The notes: generated by a model from the sequence alone, not told the origin. A stretch of 64,000 nt of DNA from Trichopria drosophilae (GCA_030407085.1 CM059582.1:49933001-49997000); one strand, 5' to 3'; positions 46,792-59,799 are shown, numbered from the stretch's first letter. Translations and numbers: made by a program.

Positions 46792-48510
46792 TTAAGAGGT
46801 TAAGAGGGTTCTACAGCGAACTCTTGCAACGTACTAATGAAATTAATTGAGAATTGTGTGACAATTATTGGAAATTTCTAAAAATCTTTAGTAGTACTGG
46901 GTCAATTCTCTCTTAATTTGTTGCACATTGTGCAAGTGGCAGAATAAAGTAAATAGAATTACCCTTACATAGCCTGAAGTTAGCAAATTTAATTGAGTCA
47001 TTTTTAATTTACGATTTTTAGCCTAAATTCGTACCTTATCCGCAGAGTACTTTAGAACCTTCTTAAACTGCACAAACATTTGTAAAATTGCCCTCGGAAA
47101 ATTATTGTTTGCCCGATGTTTCTTTGAAATAATTAAAAGTGATTTTATAACAATAAGAAATATACTACAAGTTTCTGCTTAAGATGCAAAAGTTGTATGG
47201 TATATTCTGGTATATTCTGAGTGACTACTTATTATCTTTTAAGTCTGACAAAAGAATTGATCACATGGTGTTGCGGACAGATCTTTCTAAGGGTTTTTTC
47301 CCACTGTTGTAGTTTTCCCCCCACAAGATTGCACACCGGAATATCGATTTGCAAGTGGTTCATTGGGCCAATTTAAACCGTCAAAGTAGAGCCTTCTACC
47401 CCGAGGCCCGCAAGTGCTCAGCAAAATGTTAAAAATTGCATTTTTTACTCGATATAAAAAGGGGACTTCGCTGTAGGTTGGACATAGTAAGGTTATTTGC
47501 TTACAACTTTTTAATGGATAATGATTTCGACAAGTTTTTGGTACCATTCGAAAGCTAGAGGACATACCTACTACACTCCTATGAAAATGTTTTTATAATT
47601 TCTGCACAAACCAAAAAATATAGCCAATTTTCTGATCAGATAATTTTTATTTTGTTTTCGTTGCTGCGAATTGGACACTAAACGAATATCCACTAATAAG
47701 TGAAAAATATCGAGTGCAGCCAATAGTAAATGAAAGTTCACGCAATATTATAAGGTAAAATAGTACATTTTTGTATTTTTTTTTACATTTAAAAACCATT
47801 CAATTAGTCATAAATATATTTAAAACTATATTGAGCTGTCAAATAACGATGTCCATTCGCAACGAAAAAATGTGTCCAACAAGCTGCATGGACAATATTG
47901 TTTTCAAACCGGAAAAGCATATATTTGTTGTCATTATATAACGTATGTTTTGTAATTCATAAAAGCAATTTACTTTTTTAACTTTTAAAATATGACAATT
48001 GTACTATTTACTAAAATACGAAAAACAAAAAGACCTGCTTTCAAACTAATTGCTACTAAGAGGAGCATTTTTTAATAAAACAAATGTATTTATATCTTGT
48101 CGATGACAACAAATTCGGATCCAGCGATTCAAAACACCCAATAAAACATAACGCCGGTATATAACATTTATTCTCTGTTCATTAAATCTTTTATAACTAC
48201 GTATATAGACGTAGTCCACAGTAAGAGCCCACTTAGTCTACTACGTGTATGCACGTAGTCCACAATGAAAGGGTTAATTATTTCGACGATGATTTCAAGC
48301 TTATGAATTCTCTTGATTAATAGAAATAAAATAAAATGTTCAAATTAACACTTGGCTTTATTAAGTAGAGTGTTCCTTTATTTTGATACATTTACATTCA
48401 TATGACCTATGAGTATAGTTTAGCTAATAATATTTATATCTTTTTTCACATTATTTTCAAAGAGAAAGTTTTATCAAATGTTGTTCTTAATCGTAATATT
48501 TTATTTACAG

Positions 48511-48733
48511 CTCAGTTACGCATGAAATATGGCAAGAGCATACTAACAAAGTGAGATTTAATGTAGATAATCTACTAATCGAATCGACCACGTTTCGCGA
48601 AGCATTAAAATTGGACAGGAAAAAGACCAAGAATGAAATCGCAGCACAGTATGATTCTACGGACTTTGCACTTCGTAAAAGGATTTATTTGACCAAAAAG
48701 TCACGAAATGAATTGCAATGGCAGATAAAAAAG
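48511..48733 (+). CDS. TEKT2: Tektin-2, coding exon 5
   Basis: It encodes about residues 216-290, the start of the second rod half. It opens DSVTHEIWQEHTNKVRFNVD, in line with the tektin pattern S---W---S--N---AE, and later has FALRKRIYLTKKSRNELQWQ, which aligns with the FAFRKR--E----ELKWQ run of tektin-2. The leading C after the TTTACAG acceptor completes an aspartate codon with the GA from exon 4. The exon ends with a whole lysine codon at AAG/GTTAGA (phase 0), matching the phase of exon 6. The following intron is 12.9 kb, the longest in the window. Confidence 0.93.
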
Positions 48734-49484
48734 GTTAGAAAATATTAATAAATATTTCAATTAGCAAAAAAATATTAATTACATACAAATATCAATTAAA
48801 CACTAAGAAATAACATGTGTAGCGTATTCAATTAATTATTTACTTTAATTAGAGATACAACAAAATATTTTAAATTAAAAAAAATTAATTTTTACTTGTG
48901 ACTTGATATTTTCTTAATTTAGAACTTATTTTTTAGTGCGTAGTTTTAAGAATTCCTTTTCTTGGGGGCCATCGACCTCTGATACAAATTAGGGTTTACT
49001 CCCTACCACCACCCCTCCACTTATTTTGTTGCTTAATATGTAGTTCACGGTGCACCCCTGCGATTTGTTTCGGTATTGAAGTTTCAGAATTTCAACCAAA
49101 ATAAAATTTCTACAAAAACATTTTATGGATTCATATTTAAATACTTTTTAAGTAATTTCTCAACTTTACGAAAAGTTGAACAATTGACGTCAAGTTATCA
49201 TCTAAAACTACATTTTTTAACTGCTAATCTGTGACAAATTTTATAAGAAATTTGATACTTCTATTTAGGACTTAATTTCTTAGGATAATTTCTTATTTTT
49301 ATGTCTATATACAGAATAGAAAAAAGTCGTACAAACACAATTTATTGAAATATTCTGATACATAAAATAGAGTCGTGTCAGTTCTTGAAGTCGAACAAAG
49401 AATAGTCGCATTTCCGACTTTTATTTGCTATTTATGAATACTTTATCATCTAAGAGGTATGATTTCTTTGACCGTAGATTAAAA

Positions 49485-49643
49485 TATATAATATAATTAT
49501 ATCGGTGTGTCGGTCTTTTTGAAAAAAAAAATAAAAAACACTTCTCTTGAAAAAAAAATACATTTTTTTGTTTGTTAAGAAAAGTGTTTTTTATTTTTTT
49601 TTTGTTCAAAAAGACCGCCACACCGACGTAATTACATTATATA
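49485..49643. mobile_element. Hairpin MITE with CGGTGTG-CGGTCTTTTTGAA arms
   Basis: Almost the whole 159 bp folds on itself. The left arm TATATCGGTGTGTCGGTCTT, then TTTGAAAAAAAAAATAAAAAACACTT, faces its near-perfect complement on the right. The minus frame at 49421-49621 reads through the hairpin and is not a gene. Confidence 0.85.
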
Positions 49644-50785
49644 CCTTAACATCTGTCTAGAAATTATATTTTAAAAAACTGTAAGGCGAAAAAAATTTTT
49701 ATATGAACGTTGCAAAAATAAAGTTTCCGGAAGAAAGTTTGGTTAGAAAAACTGAACGTCTTCGCCAAGGTGTTTGTCCTCTTATCAAATATCGCTTATC
49801 TGTTGTCTGATTGTGATCTGTAATTCTCATAAAAAACTTAAAGACCGTGAAGTATGTAGTTATGTACAGTATTGATCTGTTTCATAGTAGTTTCATAATA
49901 TTGAGAAAAATTTCTTGGAGATTTTATTATTTCAGATTGTAATATTAGGACATTAAAATGCAGAAAATCACTTTTCTGGTCAAAATTACTAGATTTGATT
50001 GTATCTGATAAAAATTAGTATAAGTTCTTGAAAGATTTACTATTGAAACAGTAAAAATGACTAGATTTTATTGAAATTTTTATATTATCTCAATAGTCAA
50101 TCTTCTAAGAACTTATAGTAAATTTTTACCAGAAAAAAGCAATTTTTCTTATTCTGCAAATCTGTCTCAATACTACGATTTGAAATAGTAAAATTTTCAA
50201 AAAATGTTTTTTTCGCATAGGTGATCTGATTAAATAAAATATATAGTTATAAATCGTTTTTTCGATTTTACAAATAATGTCTAATTCTAATTCCTCTTTA
50301 AAATCAAACCACGAAGTTCGAATGACGGACGCTTTTTTTACACTTAAAATATTTAAATACTGATATATTAAACATTAAAATGTTTTTAACCCGAGCTGTT
50401 CATAAATTCATTATTTTTCTTCACGCATCATTTATACATCGATTTTGTACACCAGTGACATGTACACCCTCGATTTCTTTTCATTCGTAGATGCTGTATT
50501 GACTAATCTTCTATAGTACAGCAAATAAATTGTTATTTTAAACAAACTATGAATAGGAAGTTATATAGCTAACATTCCAATCAAGAAGAATATCCATACT
50601 TCCTTGTGAAATCCGTTGACTAATAACTATGTGTTGCAATTTTTAAAAAAATGGTGTTTCAGATGACTAATAATATATTTAGATGACTAAGTATAATTTC
50701 CAAAATAAATCTTGACATGCAACGGTTCTTTTACAAACGAAAATGTTTCCCCTCCTAATGGTTAAAAAAGTTTTTTAAACCAAAA

Positions 50786-50826
50786 TCACGTTTCGGACAC
50801 AAATGCGGGCCTTCATTAGAATATAT
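50786..50826 (-). ncRNA. Possible decayed hammerhead-ribozyme motif of a Penelope-like element
   Basis: The minus strand reads CTAATGA, then GGCCCGCATTTGTGTCC, then GAAACGTG. This order (CUGAUGA core, short stem, GAAAC core) is that of the hammerhead motifs carried by the terminal repeats of Penelope-like elements. The CUGAUGA core has A in place of the first G, and the stem between the two cores pairs poorly, so it is probably inactive. It lies 165 bp from a Penelope-like reverse transcriptase, but on the other strand. Confidence 0.35.
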
Positions 50827-50975
50827 TTCTACAAAAATGTATAGAAATTACATAAATATTAACAATAATTCTAATAATTATACAAAAAAAAAAGATTTTT
50901 GTGAGGGATTGAATTTTATAGTGGTTGATATTTTAATGGAATATCTTGAAAACATTCTATAAGTTAATGTTAAAT

Positions 50976-51600
50976 TGCTTTTTTATTAAAAGATATGTGG
51001 ACGACATAATTACAGACATTCCTGTCGACAGGAAAGATTATATGGTGAAGATTTTTAATTCACAAAAAATCCATTAGCTTAATAACAAAATCAAATTTGC
51101 AATTGAAAATGAAATCAATTCAAAAATTATTTTTTTGGATTTACTTCTAATTAGGAAGGGTGATGGATCTATTGACACGGATTGGTACTATAAAAATACT
51201 CTGTCCGGAGATACCTTCACTATAAGTCTTCTCATCCTATTAATTACAAAATTAGTGTAATTTATGGTTTAATAGATCGAGCGAACAAAATTAGCAGATG
51301 TAAGATTGAGGGGAAAAAATCTCAATATTGTCAAAGATGTTCTAAAGAGCTCGTACTTGAATGCACTAAAAATAGCACCCATCTACTTCATAGCACATAC
51401 CAAACCTACGAAAATTCTAACCAATCCAAATATAAAAAAAAATACCGTATATATAGTTTACCATACATCAAAGGCTTAAGCCTTTCTGGCAAAAAGGCTA
51501 ATAAACGACATCAGGGTAATTCACAAACAGTTTAACGCTAATGTAGCACAGATTAAGCCCTTCAAGGATAAGTTAGATAATAAAAATGGTTTAGTGTTTT
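50976..51600 (+). pseudogene. Decayed Penelope-like reverse transcriptase
   Basis: A broken coding remnant in more than one frame. It starts at FFIKRYVDDIITDIP, which holds the YVDD catalytic motif, continues IKFAIENEINSKIIFLDLLL (the usual I-FT-E-E-N--I-FLD block), then IDTDWYYKNTLSGD, shifts frame near 51217 to give KSSHPINYKISVIYGLIDRA, and later shows YSLPYIKGLS. This block order is that of Penelope-like elements (RT linked to a GIY-YIG endonuclease). Stops and at least one frameshift interrupt it, and the N-terminal RT part is absent. No endonuclease domain could be seen downstream. It is an old insertion in tektin intron 5. Confidence 0.8.
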
Positions 51601-52075
51601 TGATCCTCTAAATAATCGCAAATTTTGTAAAACAAAAAAAAATATTTATGAAATCCAGACAAATACTCGGGATTGACCAAACTCTGATTAGACACTTCTC
51701 ATAACTTTCATTATGGCAACGTAAAAATTCTAGCTTCCGAACCAAATGTTCTAAAATGAAAACACTTTAGAATTTAAGCGGTCAAGAAGTTATTTAAGAC
51801 GTGTAACAACGTATTTTAATTACTATACTGATAGAAAGATTTTAAATAAAATAATCTAAAAGGTTAAAATAACTATAGTCTTGTGTGTAACTGATATGGA
51901 CAGGGTGCAGACAAAACCTACTGACACACTTTGATGTTGCGACCTTGAACCGCAAACTATAGAGTCGGAAACACCTGAGTGCGTTTCATTTGTCCTCGAC
52001 CACTCCCCAGTCTTGACGTGATGAGCGATAATGAATTACAATAATATGATACCGGGTGATGAATAATATTAACGA

Positions 52076-52135
52076 GAACAATGATGACTATGAAGATATG
52101 ATGAAGAAGATCATCATGATGACTACTACATCTTT
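52076..52135. repeat. Imperfect GAT/ATG-rich microsatellite
   Basis: Interrupted ATGATGA, GAAGAT and CATGATGAC words. Similar in type to the GAT-rich run at 3957-4012. Confidence 0.6.
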
Positions 52136-52253
52136 GATCACGATCTCGATGGCAGTAAAAATTAGCGAATGAATAATTCGGTTTATCGCCTTGAATATTG
52201 ATGATTCTATCTTATATAGAATATCTCCATGGGATGTCGAGGTCACTGATTAA

Positions 52254-53339
52254 CCCCTTCGCTGCGGATGACAAAGATCTTTGTCATTTAGGACTTTTTT
52301 CTGACTGCGACAAAAACGCAAATCTTTGTCATGGCATAAATTAGTCTAATGAAGTTAATAATGTATCCAATTTAAAAATTGGACCATTTTTAGATAGTCT
52401 GAGGCATACCGAATAACATGCCGTGAAAAGAAAAGATAAAAGTTTTTAAAATATATTGTTTTTACGATTTTTAAAAAATATTTGTCATGAGCTACGCCAT
52501 CTATTAGGTCAATTTCTGTATTAAAAAACTCGATACCCAGAGGTTTTTGAAGTTGCTGATTACAAGTTTGGTATTATATTTTGAAAATTCGAAATTACGG
52601 ATCCAATGTGGCGGACAAAATTCCCCAAAATCGAACCATTTTGGTTTAAACTTTCTACTCGGGGATTTTCGAAGTCGCTGATTACAAATATGAGGATGTA
52701 TATTAAAAATGTAAAATTGAGGAACCAATATGGTGGACAAGTTAGTCAAAAAAATTATGTTAGTCTTCCTCTATTAATTTCGATATACAATATCTACTTA
52801 CACACTTTACCACGTGGAGGTTGGAGAAAGGTCTTCAAAGTGCTCTTTTTTTTTTATTAATTTACGTTTTTATATGTTTATTTTTTTTTATCTTTTTCCT
52901 ATATGTAACAGGATAACTCAAGAGTACATCCCAGAAAAATCTTAAATTTACGTGGGATACACTGGATAGATATTCGAAAATAATAATCTCTGTAAAATAT
53001 CTGTAAAAAATAAAAACATAAATTTGTAGCTGCAGAATCAAAGAAATTTTTGGTACAAACAAAAAATTCGGTATGAATTTTCTATATATAATTATGAGAG
53101 TATTTCTATTGCTCGAACAATCTACCACGAGCAGCATTGTTGTCAGGCAAACGAAGCCAGCTGTTCTGCGCTTTAAGAGAAACCAACGAATAACAAATTG
53201 TCGTAATTTTGAACATGCAAAACCTGACATAAGATTTGTAATAAAAAAAAAATTATAGACCAGGTTACGATAAAATCTAACCAAATTTTTTTCCCGCATT
53301 TTGGGCACTTTTTGTGAAATTCTTGCCGCAGCGAAGGGG
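52254..53339. mobile_element. piggyBac-like non-autonomous element, 1086 bp, TTAA-flanked
   Basis: TTAA on both sides (52250-52253, 53340-53343) and inverted ends CCCCTTCGCTGCGG. TTAA plus a CCC-starting terminal repeat is the signature of piggyBac-type transposition. The left portion has a duplicated GACAAAGATCTTTGTCAT / CAAATCTTTGTCATGGC word. It contains the 52537-52745 tandem repeat. The frames at 52862-53371 (minus, 169 codons) and 53073-53258 (plus) show no transposase motif, and the minus frame starts outside the element. Confidence 0.8.
52537..52745. repeat. Two tandem copies of a GTCGCTGATTACAAAT unit (about 120 bp)
   Basis: Each copy has, in order, GG-TTTT-GAAGT-GCTGATTACAA, a TTTTGAAAATTC or TATTAAAAATG stretch, a GGATCCAATGTGGCGGACAA or GGAACCAATATGGTGGACAA block, and CAAAA. 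Similar words (TTTCGGGATCGCTGATT) occur at 35570-35700. No coding role. Confidence 0.65.
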
Positions 53340-54965
53340 TTAAACATTTTATAGCGAATGTTCAAATTCATATATTTTAATTAAAATTGTTATATTCTTT
53401 ATATCCACCATTTTAATAAATTAATTATCTTATTTTTGCTGAGAAATGAAAATTTCAAAACTTGCAATGATTTTAATCCTAAATGGAGTTTTTTATTATA
53501 TTAATTTCTATATTAATCGTTTAATTGTATCAATATAGCAATAATATTTTTTAGTTGGCTTTAAAAGCAAGCTGATTAATATTTTACAGTAGTATATTAT
53601 TTTTACGATATTATATCATATTATTGTTTCTAAATCTCTTCAATATTAGTATTATTATTATAATTATTCAAGCAATTAGAAAACTGATCAACTATTATGA
53701 TTTAGATATTTGATTTTTCTCTCATCTTTAACATACAATACCATTTTTATAATGAGAAATAACACAATAACACCAGAGGGTAAAATGTGTAAATAATCAT
53801 AACACTCCATAAATAACAGTTCCTATGAGAAAGCTCAGTTATCTTCATGATTTAAGTATTAACTATATTGCATTGTTGTTTGTTAACATTTTTATATAGT
53901 ATTATTAAATTAAATTTAGAATTGACATAACTTTGATTATATTCAAAATAGATCACATTAGAAACAAATAATTATTTTATTATTTATGTTAATTACTTTC
54001 ATGAAATCCAATTTTATCAAAGAGGTTGTTTATTTGTATATTTTTTCTATTCATATTTACTAACAAGTCACCGTACCCACGTGTCACGGATTCATTGAAA
54101 CTTCTAAAAATATTTGTTTTAATTTTATTACTTTTAAAATAATTTAAAACTAATCATTATTAATAGTTTCCAAAAGCACGCCTGATTCGTTAAATGAGTG
54201 CAAAGTGCAATTATTTTCAATCGGTATTAAAACATTAGGAATTAATCTTTGTAAGTAAAACCCATACGTATGGCGATAGAAATATGTGCTTAAAACGAAA
54301 TTGGAGAGATTAATAGAGTTTGGTCGGATAACAGTTTATCTATTACACGGAATCCATAATACACGTTATGTACATATTATGTTTATAAGCATATACATTT
54401 TGCTTATATATGCTTTATAATTTTTTTTATGATAATTACAAACACCAAAAAATTAGCTGAATGCAACTGGCAATTATAAAATTCATTAGCCATCATTATT
54501 GAACACCTAGGGAAAAATTATTTTTTTAACGGTAAAAAATGTTTGAAGAGTTATTTATAGGAAAGTAAACACCCCACATTTCTTAAAAGAAGAAATCACT
54601 CTTTTGGGGAGTGAAAATTAACTTCGGCCATCGAAAAAGTAAATTCTAACTTTTAATTAGTGAAAACTTGCTCCTTAAAGAGGGAAAACTTACTCGGTTG
54701 GAGTGACTGTTATAAGTGAACGTTCACTCTTTCGCTCTGCTATAGTTTAAATTTCACTCTGTATAGAGTGACTTTTCATTCAAAGAAATTTAAAGAGAGC
54801 TGTTGTAGGCCTCTGGTAATTTTGATTTTTCAAATCTTACATTAACAGATCGATACTAACGTATTTTTAAGAAAATAATTTAGAATTTTGACTGTCAAAA
54901 CGATGGCTTGTTAAACTTTTCATGGAACGTATAAATTAAGATAGTATTCTAGACTTGACTCTAAT

Positions 54966-55058
54966 AGAACCGGATCTTACAACAAGGTTAAATAAGGTTG
55001 TCATAATGTCAATAAGCTTACAGCAACGTTATTTAACTTTGTTGTAAGATTCGGTTCT
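54966..55058. mobile_element. Short hairpin element with AGAACCGGATCTTACAACAA ends
   Basis: 93 bp. Left arm AGAACCGGATCTTACAACAA then GGTTAAATAAGGTTG; right arm is its complement (CAACGTTATTTAACTTTGTT, then GTAAGATTCGGTTCT). The loop is about 20 bp. Confidence 0.8.
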
Positions 55059-56689
55059 GTGTGAGGAATGTGTCATTTAAATAGGAAAATGTTTATAATC
55101 ACCTTTAAGATGGCTCGATCAAAAACCGTTATTTTATGGGTTAATTTATGATTTAACTTAGCCGGAAAATAATATTTAACTTTTAACTTTTAGGGAAACT
55201 ACCTCCACGTACCACATAATCGTTAATACGTCTCTATAATAATCCGTCACAAATCAATAAAAACTGAGATTTTGGTTCATTATGTTATAACATATGCAAA
55301 TATGCATCGGAAATATGACGTATTGGCAATTTTGAGGAAATATTGGTTGCTAAGTGAACCGTTACAGGAATTATCAACAAATACATCGATACAATTGTTA
55401 TTAATTTAATTTTTTATAAGCGACAAGTGCTTTAGTTTTGCTAATACTAATTGTACTTCTGTATTAGATGCGTTTCAAGTAAATTTACTACAAGTAATAT
55501 AAAAACAGATTAACTGGTTCAGGTTAGGTGCCACCTATATCACCCATGAATTTACGGTCCTGCACGATTGAGCCTTCTCTCTTTTCCTCGTACAGGAATA
55601 TATTTAGGATTTCTCACATATTGGTTATAGAATTCATGTATTTGAAATGAGTTTGAGGAAGGTTTAACGAAATTACAAAGTAAAAGTTCGGAAAAATATC
55701 GTTTTTCTTTTTTTCTGCCGTCATATTGCATTATCGTAAATGGCTAATGGGAGTTGTTAGAATCCGATACCCATGCCACCTTTTATGATTGTTACGTTAT
55801 TCTTGCAAAAAGTTTTGAATTTAAAAATGTGGTAATTAAAAAAACACGAAAATTCAGAGTTTTTTTTTTGTAAATGGACTGTAACTTTTTTATATTGCTT
55901 CGGACGTTAATTTCAATCACGGGATACGAAAGAACAGACTTCAAACTTTGGGAAATCTTAATTGTGAAATTTTTTTCATTGCAATTACATTGAAAGATAC
56001 AGCATTGAAAGTTGAGAAAACATAATGTAGTTCCTGTCCAAAAAGGGTTAAGGGGTAACATTTTAACCCAAAAAATGAATGTTTCGTACAAAAAACACGT
56101 TTTTTCGAAAAACCTTTCGTCTGTTCATTTCTCTTTAAAAATAGGATACAACTTAAAAAAGATAAAATAAAATAAAATATTCTAAAAAAATCTCTCTGAA
56201 AGAATTTTATTTTTTAAAATTTGAATTTCCGAAAAAGTTACTAGAATAAACTTTTCCAAAAAGTTAATTAAATTTATCATCAAAACCGAGCGGAATAAGG
56301 GTCTAAGAGTATTTCGGTAACAAATATTCTCCGTACAGATGAGTCCTACCGTATAAAGTCCGTCTAACATCCCTCGTCTGAGATTAAGAACCCACAGCTT
56401 CTAATTGCAGCGATATCGAGCGAATCCAAAGCCTTTCTAGCATGCGTGAGAAATGTGTAGTGTGTGTGAGTAAATTCACGCTCCGTCTAAATCAGAATCT
56501 GAAATTCTGATCGACGCTACGTAGTTTGAAAGCTTTACAAATTTCCTGTATACCCGTGAATGCAATCAAAATGTATTGTAAGACGCTGAATTAGTTATTA
56601 CTTTCAAACCCAATGTTATATAAGGGATTTGTTTGTTTGATCCCATATTTTATTACATTTGTGCTTAGATTATAAAGTAGTTACAAAAA

Positions 56690-56950
56690 CATTTTTTGGG
56701 TTAAATCAGAAAAACTGGAATCAGAGGTAGTGGATCTTATTGATTTCTTGCCGGTGAAAACAAATTCGTTGTTCAATTTGATCATCGCATCATGATTTTA
56801 AGATATCTGATCCGAAAAATATTCAAAAATAATCTTTCTGGCATTTTGAGGTTAGTCTATGTGAAAAATCTTTCACGATGGATTAAATTGGACTACGAAT
56901 TCGGTTTCAGCAACCAAAAATGTTTGAGTTCACTATCTCTGATTCAAGTT
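56690..56950. repeat. Copy of the GAGGTT...CAGCAACC dispersed repeat
   Basis: It contains GAGGTTAGTCTATGTG, TCACGATGGATTAAATTGGA, CTACGAATTCGG and TTTCAGCAACCAAAAATG in the same order and spacing as the 28960-30640 units. Confidence 0.6.
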
Positions 56951-57556
56951 ACATAAAAAAAAAATGCGTTTAGTGATCCTGTGTAATTTATACAAATTTG
57001 TGAACTATACTAGATAATTTGACACAAATGTGATTGACAACAATACTGACATCTCTAAAACCTGACGTTCTGTTGTTAAAGGTCATATTCCAATTCGGCA
57101 AGATAAAAACCGTCAGCAAACTATCATTGGGTTCTATGTTGTTAATTTTTGGGCCTTCAGCAATATATTACATTGCCGTCGTACTACAGAGTGACAATCT
57201 TTGACAGTGTAATTTTGCATGTTGTCTATTTAAATATAAAACAAACGATAATTTAGTTACTTTGTAGACATTGACAGGCTGTATTAAAAATATAAGTCAA
57301 ATTCGCGAAAAACTGCAATCTCCTTGACCGAAATTTTAAAAGAAAAATAATTCCCCCACTGCTATTTGAGCTCCAAAATTAATCGTTTGATTTCCTTAAC
57401 GCGCATAAAATGAATATCGGGTATTTTGTATAATCTGCAAAATATGACTTTTTCTTTTTTTTTGCAATGAATCTTTCTGATATTACCCGAAAATGTTGAA
57501 CCTGCTCTAATACGTCTGAATATAATTAACACGAATTGGCGCATGCATTTTTATAG

Positions 57557-57779
57557 ACCCTCGTTTCATGAGAATAGGTATTCCAGTTCCATAAACAAAG
57601 AATGTAAAGCATGCAAAAATGTTTCTTTTTTAAAGCATATCATCGTTTTCCGGGTTCATAACGAGGAACCCGTCGGGGTCATGCGTGATCTGCAGTCGTT
57701 ATTTCCATCAGAATATTCTCATTTACTAGTAGCCTCAATTCTTTTCGTGTCTCAAAACGAAAATCGAATAATTCGGGAT
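57557..57779 (+). other. Exon-like open frame with splice-like borders, unassigned
   Basis: An open frame sits between a TTTTTATAG acceptor-like site and a G/GTAAAT donor-like site. Its composition is less AT-biased than its flanks. The product includes ECKACKNVSFLKH and VGVMRDLQSLFPSEYSHLLV, with no domain that I recognise. It cannot be an extra tektin exon: tektin exons 5 and 6 already join in phase 0, and a 223 nt insert would break the frame. It could be an exon of a nested gene or a scrap of a transposon protein. Confidence 0.25.
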
Positions 57780-58265
57780 TGGTAAATAACTCCACTTGGG
57801 TATTAAAATACTTTAAAAAAATAAATATTCGATGTATTAATACTAGAAAAAATGGAATACAATTTTTAATTATTGTCCGTAAACTGTTAAAAATTTCAGA
57901 AATTCAGATAAACATTATTCATAAGATATGTTTCGAAAATCAGTAGAAAGCAAAATTCTGTGTTCTTCAGTCCGAGAAGTTTATTTGATTTTTTTCAAAA
58001 TTCCAAGTCCGCTGCACACGAAATTTTCTTCGGAATTGTCGACTGCATAATATGACAGTGTATATACACGTAATTTAAAGATTTTTCACTGTCAAAGGTC
58101 GTTAAAAAATCTTTAAAATTCCATTTAGAATTAAGTTATGTCTCTCGCATCCAGAGCCAAAACATCTGATCGCTACTGCCAATGAGTTTCAAATTTCCTT
58201 AAGCAAGCGCGGTCAATTTGTCTCAAGTTTCAGAAATCCATATATAATCCTATATATGTTAAAGG

Positions 58266-58467
58266 TACACGGAAAAAAGCAATTGCTCGTTTTACTATCT
58301 AAGTAGTAGGATCTGGCATAATTGTTATTTAATTGGGGTTACCATTTGAATAGTAGACTACCTAATTTTTCACTATCTAGATAGTAAAATTTACAATAGA
58401 AAAACGAGGCTGTCTTACCCTACTATATACAAAGTAGTTCCAACTATTTTGTTTTTTTTTCAGCGTA
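58266..58467. mobile_element. MITE-like element with TACACGGAAAAAA ends
   Basis: The left end TACACGGAAAAAAGCAA faces the right end TTTTTTTTTCAGCGTA. Interior CTATCTAAGTAGTAGG and CTATCTAGATAGTAAAA words plus CTCGTTTT/AAAACGAG give partial inverted symmetry. Confidence 0.5.
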
Positions 58468-59235
58468 ATTATATGGGAAATTAATAAATGATGGCAACAC
58501 TGAAAATCCACATAAATGAAAAAATTTGTAATGAAGGTATAAATATTTCTTATACAGGCCAAAATTCAACATTTACATTCTTGAATGACAAAATGAGGTG
58601 ATTACAAAAATTAAAAAATTACAAAAAGTGGCATTTTTACGTGCAATGCGTCTCATACGTAATAGACACCGTTTATAGTACTGCACGAGAGATGTGATAT
58701 AAGAAAAATAGACGTAAAAACTTTTCATATTATGAAACAAACACGCCCTGCGTACCTATTAATTGCTCTTGCGGAGGTACTTCATCATGATTTTGATGAG
58801 GGAAAATTTCTCTTTAATAACGTCACCGGTGCTCGCCTTGTATCATGTGACCATTGGCAAATCTGAACCATCTGATATTTATTATATTCCTATTTATTTA
58901 CTCATTAAATCTCTTCCTACTCTTGCATCATTTGAATTCATAATTCCTTGTTTCAAAATTGATTTTGCTCTTTGGAATATTTTCTCATTGCTAAACTTTG
59001 CTTTTTATCAGAATTACTGAGCAGAGCGGACTTTAATTGTGTTATTGAATTTCTTTACGATTGCGCTTGATTCGATTCCTTTAGGACAGGTTTTAAATTA
59101 TTGTACTCTGACAAATGATCGTATGTTAGTTGTCCTAACATCAGTAAACTTTAAGAAATTATGTGATATGATCGTAATTCTGATGTAATGGGGTTTTACT
59201 TCATAACTCTTACTGCTCACAAGTAGCGATTGGGA

Positions 59236-59450
59236 ATGTTCGGGTTCTTTGGCTTTCTTCCAGGTAGACTTCCTTTAAGACTTGGTTCTGCGATCTCTTT
59301 ATTCTCCATATTCATCAATGATCTAATAAAGGTACTACACGTTTGGAACATGGAATATATTCTGGCAAGACCTAGATTTTTGTATGTTGTCATCAAAATT
59401 AAATGTTATCGTCAAATCGTCAAATTACGCACAACCATAGCGTTTCTGTG
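59236..59450 (+). pseudogene. Fragment of a non-LTR retrotransposon reverse transcriptase
   Basis: The frame reads GSAISLFSIFINDLIKVL, a shortened form of the QGS-LSPLLFSIFINDL-KVL block just before the catalytic site of non-LTR reverse transcriptases. It is followed by LYVVIKIKCYRQI, where LYADDIKI-R-I would be expected. The ADD residues are lost, so the fragment is dead. Nothing recognisable remains on either side, and the clade cannot be given. Confidence 0.6.
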
Positions 59451-59799
59451 ATTGAACAGTTTCTAATAGGTCGATTTCACGTGAAACCTGTAGTTGAAAA
59501 AAATCGTGTCATAGATTTTGTTTGCATTTGTTTCTTGGGTCTGTATCATAAGATACGACTGCAGTTAAAATTTCAGCCAAAAATATATTTTTTTTGGCGG
59601 GTATTACGATTTTGTAATTCTTTTGTATTTTGGTTATTAAGAAAAAGTTCCTATCTTCTTTGATAATTAAGCCGGATTTATGTGTAATGATATAAAAAAA
59701 TGACAATCATTTTGAAGGGCTTATATAATTTTCAAAACCCTTCTTCAAAAAGAAGAAAGTAGAAGTTTATATCATGCACTTTTAACTGTGTAATCGTCA

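Larger units (their letters stand above)
44330..48510 (+). other. TEKT2: Tektin-2 intron 4
   Basis: 4181 bp with donor GTAAGT and acceptor TTATTTACAG. It contains the 1.5 kb TTAA-flanked element at 45262-46791. Near 48274 a single element end (complement TTAACCCTTTCATTGTGGAC) is followed by tandem CTACGT-TAT--ACGTAG words without a matching partner. A short inverted pair lies at about 47660/47860 (TTCGTTGC-GCGAATTGGACA). Confidence 0.8.

Noticed and set aside
48180..48277. Complete TTAA element ending at 48277
   Set aside because: A CCCTTTCATTGTGGAC-type end is visible only on the right; no facing left end was found, so I list it only as a single end.
52862..53371. The longest open frame in the window (169 codons, minus strand)
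   Set aside because: It starts outside and runs into a TTAA-flanked element, is rich in F, I, L, K and Y as expected of AT-rich DNA, and shows no transposase or other motif.
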